Source: Ahaetulla prasina (taxonomy: Eukaryota > Chordata > Lepidosauria > Squamata > Colubridae). From it: a stretch of DNA of 64,000 nucleotides. The DNA is taken from assembly GCF_028640845.1 (NCBI RefSeq), contig NC_080542.1, forward strand, positions 64,245,064 through 64,309,063, read 5' to 3'. Shown here one piece after another: positions 35,916 through 49,255 of this stretch (positions within the stretch are counted from its first letter, which is position 1; the number at the start of each line of letters is the position of its first letter). Both the position numbers and the translations under genes were made by a program. The notes beneath the pieces were generated by a model. It was given only the letters and a program-made list of their open reading frames with translations. It did no database searches and was not told the DNA's origin.

Positions 35916-36266
35916 AAGGTAAAGATAAAGGTTCCCCTTGCACATATGTGCTAGTCGTTCCCAACTCTAGGGGTGGTGCTCATCTCCATTTCAAATCCGA
36001 AGAGCAAGGGCTGTCCGAAAACGTCTCCGTGTTCATGTGGCCGGCATGACTAAACACCAAAGGTACATGGAACACTGCTACCTTCCCACCAAAGGTGGTC
36101 CCTCTTTTTCTACTTGCATTTTTATGTGCTTTTGAACTGCTAGTTTGGCAGAAGCTGGGACAAGTAATGGGCGCTCACCTCATTACGCAGCACTAGAGAT
36201 TCAAACCGCTGAACTGCCCATCTTTCGATCGACAAGCTCAGTGAGCCACTGAGGCACCACATCCCA
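35916..36266 (-). mobile_element. Sauria SINE, full-length
   Basis: On the minus strand the tRNA-like head (GTGGTGCCTCAGTGGCTCAC...AGCGGTTTGAATCTC, B box) is followed by the conserved body (TACTTGTCCCAGCTTCTGCC, CATGCCGGCCACATGAACAC) and an (ACCTTT)n-type tail. A perfect 15-bp target copy, CTGGCAATAAGGATA, lies at 35901-35915 and 36267-36281. Confidence 0.93.
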
Positions 36267-36281
36267 CTGGCAATAAGGATA

Positions 36282-36994
36282 GCAAACTACAAAAAGCTAT
36301 CCAGTGGCATTGTTCAGTGTAATCTGAAGAAGGAAAGTCTGTGGTAGGTACAGTATTTACCTCTGGTAGGTACAGTGAAGACCATTCCAGGCACCTATAA
36401 GATAAAGATACTCACATTTGTTCAAAACTAGATTTCAGGTTTTTATGGAATTGCCTGTGGGTTATGTGGGAGTGAGTTCTGATGAAGTAGACAAGTCTTT
36501 GGAGTTACGTGCTTGACCAACTTAGTCAAAGATCCTGACCTTCCAGGTTAATTAAAGTCTTGTATGGTGGTGAATGTGGAGAGGATTCAATCTAGTTCAA
36601 GAAGGTGATCTAATGATAAGACTATGTTAACTGATTTTTTTTTTAACCTCTGGTGTGCTGGACAGTGTAAGGAATAAACTCTGTCAAAGAATTACTTGAT
36701 ATCAGCAAATGCTAAGGTTCTCCTAAGACATGAAAAAATATGTGGAAGTAGTCCAGAATATTTCTTTTCTTCTCTCTTCCTGAAAAGAGGGGTCAGGCTC
36801 TTCCCCCTCTACAGTTCTTACTTGCTCGGTGTTGAATAAATTTCATCTACCGGTAGGTCTTCTGCTGTCCACTGTCCACTTAAAAATGCTGGAATTGTAA
36901 TATGTCTGAAACAAACTCATGTAAACACTTAAAAAATCTATTATGTGATACTTTTATTTTGTTAGCTCTTGCCCTGTTGTTGTTTCTTCGCCAG
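36282..36994. other. Intron, no gene
   Basis: Nothing recognised. Confidence 0.4.
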
Positions 36995-37133
36995 AGGGAT
37001 TTTTTTTTTTTGGATTGGAGCTTTTTTATTGATATGGGTAATTTGATTTTTTTTTCTGATTTTGGTGGTGGTTTGTGGTATGTTAGTTTAATGACTCTAT
37101 TGACTTCAAGTAGGAAATCTCTGTAGTGGTATT
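36995..37133 (-). mobile_element. CR1-group LINE internal fragment
   Basis: Antisense to 62310-62450 of the CR1 at the window end: AGTTTAATGACTCTATTGAC, TTCAAGTAGGAAA and GATATGGGTAATTTG all match. It covers the linker between endonuclease and RT. Confidence 0.75.
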
Positions 37134-37729
37134 CTTAAAAAATGCTAGTTCAAAATAATAAATGCTGGATGATGAAGTTTCTAAAGATTGTGTCTATCTA
37201 AGGAAGCCCAAGACTTTCTACATATTTTACCCCAACTTTATTCATATTTAACAAGATAATATAAAGTTTATTACTGCCTCTAAAATAGATTCACAAGAAA
37301 ATCTGAAATGGTAAAGGTTAAAATAAGACCTCATTTATATTTTTTTAAGCATTGGGTCAGGAAGCAATTATCTTCTTAGTAGACAATGACCCACTTTACA
37401 ACAGACTGTGGACTTTGAAAAACTGTCTTTTACCCATTCCAAACCAATTTTCACAGTTGATTCCCTTATATTTACATGTAAGAAAGTATGTATGTTCAAG
37501 TTATCAGCCACAAACCATTGCAATGAAGGGTTGGTTGGAAAGCCATGAAAGTAAGTATAAACTTATCATTACAGAGCATTATTAATTAATCATTATAATA
37601 CTTCATTTACCTGATAATCAATTTTTTATTTTCTTTATTACATTCACTCAGATTTCAAAATAAAATATTTGTTGTTAACTGTTTAATTCCTCTCAAGGTA
37701 GCTTAATGAGCTATCAGTATACATCTATG
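37134..37729. other. Intron, no gene
   Basis: Nothing recognised. Confidence 0.4.
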
Positions 37730-37856
37730 CAGGGGTGGGATTCAAGTAATTTAACAACCGGTTCTCTGCCCTAATGATTTCTTCCAACCATCAGTTTGCC
37801 AGAAAGTTAATAACCGGTTCTCCTGGAGTGGTGCGAACTGGCTGAATCCCACTATT
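37730..37856. mobile_element. Short MITE with CAGGGGTGGGATTCA terminus
   Basis: Left CAGGGGTGGGATTCAAGTAA, right CTGGCTGAATCCCACTATT; the GTGGGATTCA/TGAATCCCAC pair is perfect. Internal CCGGTTCTC repeats. No duplication seen. Confidence 0.65.
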
Positions 37857-37892
37857 CCTTTTTGCTTTCTTTGAAATAAGCTCTGTTGTGTT

Positions 37893-38250
37893 CAGGGGTG
37901 AAATGCTCCCAGTTTGGACCAGATTGCCTGACCCAGTAGCAATGGCAGTGGATGGTTCGGAGAACCAGTAGCAAAAATCCCTCCCCCCACCTATACCCAG
38001 CTGAGCTGCGCGATCATCAGAGGTTTTTTTTTACTATTAAAAGCATTTTTTTCCGATGATCATGCGGCTCAGCTGGGATCGTCAGAACCTTTTAAAAGCA
38101 TTTTTTCTACGACCTCTTCAGCTGAAGAGGTTGTAGAAAAAATGCTTTTAAAAGTTAAAAAAAAAGTTTGCCTCACCCACCCAGTCACATTACCCCCCAC
38201 CAAGCCATGCCCACAGGACTGGTAGTAACAAATTTTACATTTCACCACTG
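37893..38250. mobile_element. Non-autonomous hAT transposon, 358 bp
   Basis: Termini CAGGGGTGAAATGCTCCCAG and TTTACATTTCACCACTG, flanked by GTTGTGTT (37885-37892) and GTTGTGCT (38251-38258), an 8-bp duplication with one mismatch. The interior has inverted repeats around AGCATTTTTTCTACGACCTC / GAGGTTGTAGAAAAAATGCT. Same family as the 1.5-kb element at 48646-50183. Confidence 0.88.
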
Positions 38251-38258
38251 GTTGTGCT

Positions 38259-39193
38259 CTAGAGAAACATAAATAGGATTGCAACAAAACAATACAATTC
38301 TATCCATTTTTTATTGAGAATCATTTGAATTCAGTCAAACTTCTAAATAAATTTCTCCGTTTGCATGTCCATATATACATACACCAACCATAACACATAT
38401 ACACTCATGCACGCAAAGAGATACAAACACACACTATTAATTACTTTCAAGTATGGTTTTCAAACCAGCTTGAAAAATGGTCTATTTGGGGGCGGGTGGG
38501 GGGAATTCAGTACCTACATACAGAATGACAGGTTTCTAAGAGATACTGGTTTTTTTTAAGGTAGCATTTTGAAAGCTTCTCTGGAAGGATAGTTCCAAAA
38601 ACAAGAATTCACATCCAAAGCGATATGATCTTAACTGTGTTTCAAATGGTTTGGGGAAAACAGAGAATAGTTTCTACTCATGCTGTCTGGTTGCCCTTGT
38701 GCTGGAACAATACAGAAATATTTTATTATTATAATTATGAGAAGCACTGCTTGGAATTGAAGTTGTTTTGAGAGCAGAGCAGGATCATATTCAATGGTAA
38801 AAACAGATATTCCTAATTCTATCATATAATAAACTCACAGGGAATTAGAGGGAGTCTACAATGATTGCCATGCAAATATTGCTTCATATTAGTCATAATA
38901 AGACATCTGCTTAATATAGAATTTTACAAAACAATATTAAGGTTCCAGGACAATCAAGGACATACAAAGTTTCAAAATCCCTTATATGACTTTAATCCTC
39001 TTTTTCCTCAGAACAGAATTTGAGTGACTGCCTCTTCCCAATTTCATCTGCCCATACTACCAGGTACAACATAATGGGTACATTATGGGTTCTGTCTTCT
39101 AGGGTGCTTCTTGGGAAAAACTTAAGTAGTGGCCCTTTTTACTGTGGTTCCCATATTGCAGAATCTTGATGGTTGACTTCATCATTTCTGTAT
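38259..39193. other. Intron, no gene
   Basis: Nothing recognised. Confidence 0.4.
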
Positions 39194-39201
39194 TTTCAAA
39201 G

Positions 39202-39284
39202 CAGTGGTGCACATCTGCCTGAATGTCATCAAATATGCTCTGCGCATGCGAACCGGTACCAAAGGTAAGTGAAACCCACCACTG
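39202..39284. mobile_element. hAT MITE, 83 bp
   Basis: CAGTGGTG...CACCACTG termini with a perfect 8-bp target copy TTTCAAAG at 39194-39201 and 39285-39292. Confidence 0.85.
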
Positions 39285-39292
39285 TTTCAAAG

Positions 39293-40500
39293 GTCACTAC
39301 AGAGCCATTTATGTCAAGAGGACTAAGAACCTTGGGAAATAAGTGAATTTGTGAGACAAGTATATTACTAATATATCCTCATTTCTTTTCTTGCTTTAGT
39401 TTTTGCTTTTATAGTTTGTAATCCTTTTTTTAAATAATTTCCTGACATGGGCAGTCATGCAAATTTCATAAATTTTATTGATTTATAAAATTCATTGTCC
39501 ACTCATCTTACCATGGGTTAACTCTGGGTGGCTCACAATGTTAAAAAAAATTATTCATGTACTTATTGAATAATTAATTTTAATTTTAAAAACCTCAAAA
39601 AATGGGGCAAGTTATGTACAAGAGAACGTCCTTTAGCAGGCAAATTTCTAGGACAGACATTAACATGCTGTTTCTGTTGTGATACCATTTAAACATCAAG
39701 CTTTTTGTTATTCCCTTATTGTAAATGAGACAGATTGCTACAAATCCAGTTTGCATAAAAATAACTTGCTTATTCAGTACCATTAATTTATGAAATTTTA
39801 ATTATATTGAAATTTCAATAGCCGAAAACTATAATTGGATCCAAATTATATACACAGAATTGTAAAATGTAAAACAAAAAATAAACAAAAGGTTAGAAAA
39901 CTTTGCAATAAGCATTTATGTGCATAGTTCAATATACATACCAATTAATTCATATTCGCTACATAAACTACCAGTATAAGCATGTTATTATATATTATAA
40001 CCAACAAAGCATGTTTATTTGTGAAAGTGGAATCTCATTTGTATTTGAAAATCTACAAAACTAGGCAGAGTTTATGTGGTATGCAAAGAGTCTTATTGTA
40101 TGAAGATAAACTCATTCTGTTCCAGCAGATGTACAACTAGTGAATTCACCAAAATATTAGAGGCAGTATCTAGAAACTTCCGAAATTGCTATAGAATTCT
40201 AGTATGATTAAAGGGGAAAATACTGGATTTAGTTACTTTTAAGAAATTTAAATTAAATTAAATTAATTTGAATTTACCGGGCTCCAGTAACTTGCCTTAG
40301 TGGCAAGAGCCAGCAGGTACAAGAAAGACCATTCATTAATAACCCCACTTTATGTTTTGTCCAAAACTGGGCTAAGCCAAGCTTCAGTCTTTAGTATTTT
40401 TTAATGTGAATGACAGCCGCCTTCTCTGCATGCATATCTAAATTAATATTTTAATTTAAGAAAATAGACTATTCAGTTTAAGCAGGACTAAGGGCCAGGG
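39293..40500. other. AT-rich intron, no gene
   Basis: Nothing recognised. Confidence 0.4.
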
Positions 40501-40510
40501 CTGCCAAGAG

Positions 40511-40521
40511 AGAGTGAGAGT

Positions 40522-40574
<53 letters not shown>
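40511..40574. repeat. (GA)n microsatellite
   Basis: GAGAGTGAGAGT followed by a pure GA run of about 46 bp. Confidence 0.95.
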
Positions 40575-40580
<6 letters not shown>

Positions 40581-41479
40581 GGTTCATGGCACTAATATTA
40601 ACATTTTATCAGACAAGTGAGGGCATTTGAAGCTTCTTTAATTATTTGTTTGATTGTTTGGGGGAATGTTAATGCATTCATTCTATTATTCTGTAAAAAT
40701 ATTATCCATGCACCAATTTGTGCAATGCAAAAGTGGGAGAGCAGAAGAATGTTCCAGAAGTATAAAAAGAAGACTATTAAGTCAATGATTGCTACTTTAA
40801 GTATTTAGATATCAAAACCTTTAATACGGAGGCATATGTGTTAAAGAATATTTAGAAGAATAAAGAAAAATATACCATCATGTCTATTCTGCAAACATAT
40901 TGAAAGTAGATAACATAGATGTGGCCCAATAAAACTAAAGAATAAGAGCTATCAATCAATTTGTTTACATCATCAACTTTCTTTTAACTTCTAATTTATT
41001 CTATCTTGTATAACAATTGAATTTCAATTGTGATGAAATATTGTATACAAATATATCACTGACAGTTGTATAAGTTAAATAATTAATATTTGATAATGAG
41101 CAAGGAACTGAATTTTTTGAATATATATAATATAGTATCAGTGATGTTTGTAATCTGTAAGAGATGACATGCACAATTATTTCATATTCATATTGGAAAG
41201 CATATGATAGATATTTTGAATTGCAACTCTTACCATTTCTGATTATTACCTAGCTGAGATGATGAAAACTGTACAATATATCTAGAGGATACCATGTTGC
41301 TTATTTGCAAGCTTTAACAAAACCCTAGAAGTTGAGAATTCAATATATTATTTTAAATTATGAAATAATTACAAATTCAGCTAGCTGCTATCTAGAGGAT
41401 GTAGTAAATAAAAACTGAATACTGAATACTTTCTGGTAACCCTGAACACTCCCTTGTAAATGATGTATATAATAGTACA
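40575..41479. other. AT-rich intron, no gene
   Basis: Nothing recognised. Confidence 0.4.
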
Positions 41480-41481
41480 TA

Positions 41482-42066
41482 CCATGTTTCCTTGAAAATA
41501 AAACCTACCCTAAAAGTAAGTCCTAGCTTGATTTTACATGTGCGCCCAATTTAAGCCCCAGTTAAGACCCCACCCAATTTGGGGTGCTCATGTGCAACAT
41601 CCCCATCTGTTTTGCCATCAAAGGCCTTCAAGAAAGGCCTCTGCAGCCAAGAAATAGGTTCTGGATTGATACGCATGTCGCCCCCTGCCTCCATTTCATT
41701 ATCAGAGGCCATTCTGAAAAGTCCTCTATAGCTGATAACAGAACTCTGGATCAATTCTTTGGATGTTAGCGGCAGCAGAGGCTTTCCAGAAGGCCTCTGA
41801 TGGCAAAACAGAAGCCAGGGGCACCATGCATGTCAATCTGGAAGGCCTTTCTGGAAAGTCTCTGATGTGAAATGGAGGCTGGAGGCAATATGCATGAGTA
41901 GTGGCAAGCAGCTGCAGAAGAAGTGGGTTGGAAGAGGGCCTGCTAGGCTATCAGTGCTGCTGCCATAAGGTGAGTCAGTAATTAAACATGCCCTGAAAAT
42001 AAGATCTGGTGCCTTTTTTTGTGGCAAAAAATATACAAGACCAGGTCTTATTTTTGGGAAACACGG
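41482..42066. mobile_element. TA-flanked DNA transposon (mariner/Tc1-type termini), non-autonomous
   Basis: Left CCATGTTTCCTTGAAAATAA and right TTATTTTTGGGAAACACGG are inverted (CCGTGTTTCCC-GAAAATAA consensus), flanked by TA on both sides (41480-41481, 42067-42068). The interior has repeated GAGGCCTTTC/AAAGGCCTC-like blocks and no transposase. Confidence 0.75.
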
Positions 42067-42068
42067 TA

Positions 42069-43317
42069 TAAATTCATAAATGTGACATCTAGTTTAATCT
42101 TTTAGCCACATTTATGTCTTTTTGAAATCAGTATTAAAATGTAGTGGTTAATAAAGACCTACTGTATTTAACTGGAATGAAACACAACTATTAAATATAT
42201 AAAACTATAGTCCATATTATAAGGGCCATGATATGTTTCCACCTAGGCAATAAAACTTGTGACCTTTCATGTTTTTTCTGTAAATCTGTGATTTGATTCT
42301 AGGTGGATACTTGTAAAGCAAAGTTTGTGAATGTACAGAAAAGGAAGAGAGAAGACAAATTCATTGTGTTGGTGGATGCTACGATATCAATTGACTATCC
42401 TTAAATGCACTCTACTATTTTTGGAATTATGTAAATTTTTAATGAAGAAATAATTTTAAAAAATCAATCAGTAGTTATAATATTCCAATGTTTAGATTAA
42501 AAATAGTATTTTAGATTATTCAGACATATAATTATAAATAATCATAACCCAATTAAGCAGATAAAAGTTGATTTGGTTCAAATTTATAATCTAACTCTGA
42601 ATGCAGTTTTCTGTAGTGTTGTCATTGATCTAGTCTAAGTTTTAATTTTAATTTTTCTTTTTTTTAAAATTCAGATTTAAATTCTTTAATTCTTAAAATA
42701 ATATTTATAGTGTGCAGCACAAAGTTGAACATATACTGTATATCTATGTTATTTCTTATATTAATAACAGAAAAAGTTCATCAGCTATCAAATTTCCAGT
42801 CATTAAACATTTTTATTCTTAGCACTCTCCTAAAAGACTAGAAACATCCATTATGTTGGTGCTCTTCTTTTGCTGATTACATCAATATCATTTGACATTA
42901 AAAGATGAGGCATATATAAGTGAATTCTGATCATACACTGACCTTTTGCTATAATGGTAGTCATGTGTAAATCTAATCACTATACTATCTGAGAACACGC
43001 TATAATCTGGGGAAATATTTGGCATTTAAGATTCCCATTCTAAGAAACATAAAGAGCAAAACATAAGCTGTACAATCTACAGACTATTTAAAAAACTAGT
43101 CTTGTATTTAATATTTCCACATCTCTAAAGCATATATATCTGTAAATAGATCTGCACATTTATCTAATGGTACATAAGATCCTTCAGTATGTCAAGCTTG
43201 CTCATAAAATATTATTTCTGTAAAAATATATGCACCTCTTGTCATTGGCCACATACTTATATGTTGGGTAGTGGGGATGGGTTACAGGTGAAAGATTTGG
43301 ACTGATTTTAAGTTTCT
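42069..43317. other. AT-rich intron, no gene
   Basis: Nothing recognised. Confidence 0.4.
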
Positions 43318-43330
43318 CCCTTTTGCTTTA

Positions 43331-43627
43331 AGGAGTGGCATGGTGACTCAATGGTTAGGCTTCTTGGCTAGAGAGACCCAAATGCCACATAACAGGGTGA
43401 GCTCCAGTCCTTTTCCCCAGCTCCTCCCAACCTAAAAGTTCAAAAGCATTCAAATGCAAGTAGATAAATAGATACCCACTGTGGTGGGAAGGTAACAACA
43501 CTCCATGACAGCATGCTGGCCACATGAGCATAGATCTTTGGACAGTATTGGCCTTCAAACAGAGATGAAAAACGCCCCCTATGGTAAGCAACGACTAGTG
43601 GAATAAAATCCTGCAGGGACTCCTTTA
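43331..43627 (+). mobile_element. Sauria SINE, diverged
   Basis: Sense copy: head GTGGCATGGTGACTCAATGG, body AGTTCAAAAGCATTCAAATGC, GGTGGGAAGGTAACAACACT, CATGCTGGCCACATGAGCAT, and tail GACTCCTTTA. A 13-bp target copy CCCTTTTG(C/T)TTTA lies at 43318-43330 and 43628-43640. Confidence 0.85.
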
Positions 43628-43640
43628 CCCTTTTGTTTTA

Positions 43641-44690
43641 TGGTGTTAGTTTTAGACTTCCATCGAATAATAATATGACACATGACAGTTGCCTCTTAAC
43701 ATAATATACATTGGGGAACTGTTTGTTCAGAAAAATCTTCCATCAATATGTCCATTAAAATGGGAAAATAGATTGATGTTTATCTAAGCTATAATTTGAA
43801 ATATGAATTCTGGACAATTGTTATTGCCCATATGCCACTGAATTGGCCAACACATGTGATATAACCACAAGGAGACTGAAAGTGTACATGGATCTAGTTT
43901 AAGGTAACTAGCTCCATGTACATTTTCACAAATATTAAAGAATGTCTTCTGTTTCTTTTCAATCACATTAGTGTTATTAACATCCAGTTTGGTGCTTTCT
44001 GTCCCTTGGTTCTTTCTTCTGATTATATCATTAACAACCCTAATAGATTGGACAGCAAACAAAAGTAACTCAGTAGCAAATTTAGCAAGCAAGGTGATTT
44101 TTAATGCATTTGCATTAATTTGCATTAATGCATTTGCATTAATAAATTAATAAATTATTGGAATTAAGGCATATTATGTTAACTAGTAACAGACTTTTTG
44201 TTTTCTTTTTCAAGAAACCTCCTTTGAAGTACCTTACTCTGTGAATTCCTTCCACTATTTCCAAATTAAAGCTAATGGTTTAATATAACAAACATTAACA
44301 TCTTGTAACAAATATGAAAATCTAGAAAAAAACCTAAATATATAAGAAATATTATGTTATTTAAGTTGTGTTTTCAGCATTATGTACATTTGATTGAACA
44401 AATTATCCACATAGATTACAAAAATTAATTTATTTAATTCTGTGGTAAATATGCCTCTTTTTATTAATATAGTATTTGTATATAGAGTTATCTACAAATA
44501 ATGTTTAATAAAATGTATTCATGGTGACATATATTGACCATTTCTGTAATCTAAATTAGCTGACTTAACTGAAGCAAAAATCTAATTTTAAGATACATCA
44601 TTTGATGCCTCAGTCGTTACTACTTTAATCAGTTTTCATGAAAAAGAATTCCTATGAAAATACACATTTGGAAACATATATGTAGGGTAG
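43641..44690. other. Intron, no gene
   Basis: 44106-44150 holds an imperfect tandem of TTTGCATTAAT units; otherwise nothing recognised. Confidence 0.4.
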
Positions 44691-44694
44691 ATTG

Positions 44695-44990
44695 GGGGCA
44701 GAATGGCTCAGCACTTAAACATAGTGACAACGTCAGTTGGAAATTTGACAGACTGAATTCAAGATCCGACTGCTGTGTCCCATTACGTGCACAACTCCTC
44801 CCTACGTAGCAGTTCAAAATCATGCAAATGCGAGTAGATAAATAGGTATCACTTCATTGGGAAGGTAACAGCATATAGTCATGCTGGCCACATGACTACA
44901 GAAATATCTTTCAGGCAATGCTGGATCCGTCAGCTAAGAAATGCCATCCTAGAGTCAGACACAACTTGTGATAGGGGAAACTTTTACTTT
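44695..44990 (+). mobile_element. Sauria SINE, diverged
   Basis: Sense copy with GCAGTTCAAAATCATGCAAA, TTGGGAAGGTAACAGCATAT, GTCATGCTGGCCACATGACT and tail GGGGAAACTTTTACTTT. Imperfect target copies TATGTAGGGTAGATTG (about 44679-44694) and TATGTTAGGTAGAATTG (44991-45007). Confidence 0.8.
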
Positions 44991-45009
44991 TATGTTAGGT
45001 AGAATTGAG

Positions 45010-45480
45010 CTTTGGATCTAAGGAAAAGATTTTCTGACACTTGAGGAACCATCTCATCCACTAGAACTGGCCCACTCTACCTTGCCAGCAGAGGAGCAGG
45101 CCCTTTTGATCAAGGTATTTCATGTGGAGAGATTCAGAAGAGCCTTCTCTGCCATGGTTTGTGCCCTTTGGAACATTTTACTGCCTAAGGTGAGATTGGC
45201 TTCCACAAGAGCCTGAAGATCAGGATCTGCCAGATGACATCGAACCCTAACAGTGGAGTATCACTTGGAGATGGTTATTGAATTAAGATGCAAAATCCCA
45301 CCTCTCCTCCAGGAATCCCATTCCCTCCCTTCTTCACTTTTAGTTATATTTTATCTTGAGTGAAATTTCTATTTTTATTCTTTTTAAAGATATTTGTTAG
45401 GATTTTGATGTTTTAATGCTGGAAGCTACACCGAGTCATTTTGTTATGGCAAATTCAATCAATCAAATAATCAAATACTT
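45010..45480 (+). mobile_element. Old L2/CR1-type LINE 3' end
   Basis: The segment GAGAGATTCAGAAGAGCCTTCTCTGCCATGG reads as an RRAFSAM...LWN...LP-type C-terminus of an L2-like RT ORF. The terminal repeat is (CAAT)n/(AATCA)n near 45455-45475. Heavily diverged. Confidence 0.5.
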
Positions 45481-47977
45481 CATTGGAAACTGCAGCTCGC
45501 ATATTCGGAGAACTTCTTTGCTTAAGTAATGCTTAAGACATCAGGCTAGAAACAGAGAGACCATGAGTTCTAGTCTTGTCTGATAGGTACTCTCTCTCTC
45601 TCAGCCCTAGGAATGACAAATTACAACAACCACAACAACAAAGATCTTGCTAAGAAAACTACAGCGACTAGTCTAGGCATTTACTAAGAATAAAAAAACT
45701 GACTTGAAGACACACACAAACACAAAAATATAATACCTATGTCAATCTAATCTAATGCAATAGCATGGAGTGACAATGGTGGTGATATGTTGCTTCTGTA
45801 GAAAAAAATCCTTGTATTTATATTATATTTTCCAAATATATCATCTGGAAAAAATATAAAAGGGACACTGAGATAAAAGGAATAGCATAACAAATCAAGG
45901 AAGGGTTCTTAGAATAGAATTGTGAAAATTTGTGTGTGGGGGAGGAGTTGTGAGTTCATTCCCATTCAGGGCAGGACATCCTTTATTTCATGTCCCTTTC
46001 AAGATTTGAATCAAAGTTTGACAGTATAATTCTGTCAACTTTTGAAATCTTATAATTTGAGTACAAATCGTTATTCCAGAGGAAACCAATATTGTATAGA
46101 ATAGGAGCCTCATTAATCTTATTAAAAATCCAAGAAAATATGGATCAAAGGAAAAGAGCTGCATTCACCTTGAAACAATCCCTCTTACCTCTACGTTACT
46201 ATCAGATGTTTGATCTCTTTTTCTAATGCATACAGATGAGGATCATTTCAAACATTTGTTCTCCCACATATTTTTCGTTTAACCATATTCTTTTTAATAT
46301 ATATTATTTCTTCCTGTTTCTGCATGAGCTGTGTAAGGTTACTTTAAATATATGGGAACCAAGGATTATTTATTTAATTACACAATGAACAGAAAAACAA
46401 ATAAATCGTTAACGATCAGGAAATGGGCTCTGTCACACACTTGTGCTCCCTGGTTGGGCCACAACGTTTTCAAGGCCTTACACAAGACAGCGAGGTGATT
46501 TGGCATGATATCCAAGGAGGTGGTGGGCAAGCTACAGAGCAGAAAAGGGCCTCCTTCTGAGTCTTGCAAGTCAATGCATTTTAGTTAATGAGACTTGAAA
46601 CATAGTCTTATTGCTGGGATGTGGATTCTAATTATGGATAGAAATAACCAGGAAGAGACAGTCCTGGGAAGGGCTGAACCAGACAGTCTATTTAAATAGA
46701 ATGTAGCCTCTTTGAAAACTTACCTGGCTGATAATTTTCACAAATACTCTTGATATTGGAATTTATATGAAAAATATTCAAGTCTACAAATTTTGAAACA
46801 GACCAACTGAACATATAAGTGCATAGAAGCACAAAATATGCCAACTAAAACACTAACATGCTATGAAACCAGAAGATAAAGAATTATTGATGGATAAAAT
46901 AACAGGAAATAGGACATGAACTTCCACGACCAAGAACTAGTCAAGAACAGCTAATCCCTTCATAATTTCTTTGTGGATTATGTTATTTTGTGATATTATT
47001 GATGAAAATTAGTTGGGCGGAGTCCAAATTTTAAAGTAAAAAAAATTAAAAAGTTAAATAAGTCATGTATGGGTTTATGAACGGAAAAGGAGTGTTAATG
47101 TCTTGCTTTTCTCACCCTCTCTTCTGCCCTGAGAATTTTTGGAAGCAAGGAACTGAGACTTTTCTGTTTACATTTGTTAGGAAAATTGTATTGTGTATCT
47201 CTGATTAGTTGTGCTGAAATTCAGAAATATACCAAGAGGACAAACAAATTCAAATACGAGTCAATATATGTAGGCAATTGTTGTGATGTACAGTGCTTAT
47301 GCTCACTGGAAATAATGCTTACAACCATAAGAAAAAATGTTTCCTGAGTTTTCATCTCCAAACATGTTCCCAGACTGCTTTTTTTCATTATTCATCTCCT
47401 TATTTTTCAGATTTTGTCTCCTGGCTGTCATTTGATATTAAACTGATTTACTGAGAATATTGCTGATTTCTGCAATTTGAGTTTCTTATTCTTTTTATTT
47501 CCTCATTTAAACTGAGTTAGCAAAGCAATCACTGTGCTTATGTAAAGAAGGAGCAAAGAGCAAGAGCCATATAAACCCAGATATTGCCTGAATATGTATT
47601 CTGTAATTTAAAAATAATGTTCCCAAAATACTGTGCCAAGAAAAGCTGAATGTCACATTCTATACATTATGAGCGGTTAGTCTACCTGCATATATTAGCT
47701 CAATTTAGTTAATTTACTAGATTTCTGCAGGCAGTGTCAAGGAGAGAATCAAGAATTTGGGCAATGAAAAAATATATTCAAACAGACTGAATCATATTGA
47801 TCCTCACCACTGGCTTTGAATATTATTTTTTAAAAAATAGTCACATCTTTTCAAACTTATATTCATTTTACAGGAAAAACACTGCAGGCTTCACCATGCT
47901 GAAGGCTGGTGTGTTTGCTCTGTACTGATACTCTCCAATATAATAAGATTGGCTGAAAATTTCATCCGGTACTAAAT
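45481..47977. other. Intron, no gene
   Basis: 2.5 kb of AT-rich sequence. 46400-46570 is less AT-rich with a short minus-strand ORF that I do not recognise. No repeat identified. Confidence 0.35.
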
Positions 47978-48047
47978 TCTCTCTCTCTCTCACCCTCCCT
48001 GCCTTCCTCTCCCTCTCCCTCTCCCTCCCCCTCTCCCCCTCTTTCTA
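47978..48047. repeat. CT-rich low complexity
   Basis: (CT)n followed by CCCTCTCC units; the Glu/Gly-rich ORF across it on the minus strand is an artefact. Confidence 0.85.
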
Positions 48048-48329
48048 TCAAGATTATAGGAAAAGAAAGAAGTAAGTAAATAAAAAATAAAAATATTAAA
48101 AAAAACAGTATTAACAAACTAGTAAATGTTCTACTCTTACTTCCCATTTTACCCCAACTTATAGTTGCAATCAATAATTTGTAAGCATCTAGACTTGTTT
48201 CTGGTTTCTGTTTATCACCTTCTGTCATTTTTTAAATTTAAATTAGAAACCATACTTAAAGTATCTGAATTTGCGCTGAATTCAGGTGAATAATATATAT
48301 GGAAGTAATTCTTGCTAGAATTATAGGAG

Positions 48330-48545
48330 TTATAGTGGTGCAGTGATTAGAATGCAGTATTGCAGGCTAATTCTGCTCATAACCAATTTGATCCTGACCA
48401 GTTCAAAGTTGATTCAGCCTTCCATCCTTCTGAAGTTGGCAAAATGCAGATGGAGATTGCTGGGCACAATATGCTGATGTTTTAAACTTGTGAGAAAATG
48501 CTGGAGTGTAAATAAGTCTAAGTGCTATTGATATTCAGTTAAGCT
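48330..48545 (+). mobile_element. Old tRNA-derived SINE
   Basis: TATAGTGGTGCAGTGATTAG head, CAAAGTTGATTCAGCCTTCC and ATCCTTCTGAAGTTGG core. The same SINE type as 9747-10005, sense and more diverged. Confidence 0.6.
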
Positions 48546-48800
48546 GGGAATCCATGCAATTAGTTTTATCATTGCTGGGTATACTCCTAGTATGGTTTTC
48601 CAATCTGATGCCAATCTGATTCTAATCTGATACCATCAGTCTGATCAAGGGTGAAATCTAAAAATTTCCCCTGCCGGTTCTGTGGGCGTGGCTTAATTGA
48701 TGAGCCTGGCTTGGTGGTTAGATGACTGGGTAGGCATGGCCAATAACAATAAATAATAAAAATAATAAACAAAGTATACAAAACAGTAAGAGGTACCAAA

Positions 48801-49105
48801 CCCAACTTTCACACTTTACACAGACACAACACAACACAACTGACTCACACACAATGTAAAAGCAGCTGCATTTCACCCAAAATGGCCCCTGCAACAGGCA
48901 GGAACCTCACACAGCCACAAAAAGCTCAAAACCCAACTTTTACACTTTACACACACACAACACAGCTGACTCACACACAATGTAAAAGTAGCTGCACTTC
49001 ACCTAAAATGGCCCCTGCAACAAAGCAAAGCACAGCCCAAAAAACTCAAAACCCAACTTTCACACTTTACACACAACACAACACAACACAACTGACTCAC
49101 GCACA
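48801..49105. repeat. Tandem repeat, ~120-130-bp unit, 2.5 copies
   Basis: Units start CCCAACTTTCACACTTTACA at 48801, 48932 and 49052, and contain ACTGACTCACACACAATGTA and AAATGGCCCCTGCAACA. They lie inside the hAT element. Confidence 0.85.
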
Positions 49106-49255
49106 CACACACACACACACAAAATGACACATACAGCTTTGTGAGATTTTGTGTGTTTGTGTAGTTAGAGTGAAACACTACAGAAACCCACCAAATCTCA
49201 GAAAGCTGCACAAATATTTCATTTTATTATTTTATTTTATTTATATTTTTTAGAT

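Noticed and set aside
43784..44125. 113-codon minus-strand ORF
   Set aside because: No domain, no splice context and ordinary AT-rich composition; compatible with chance.
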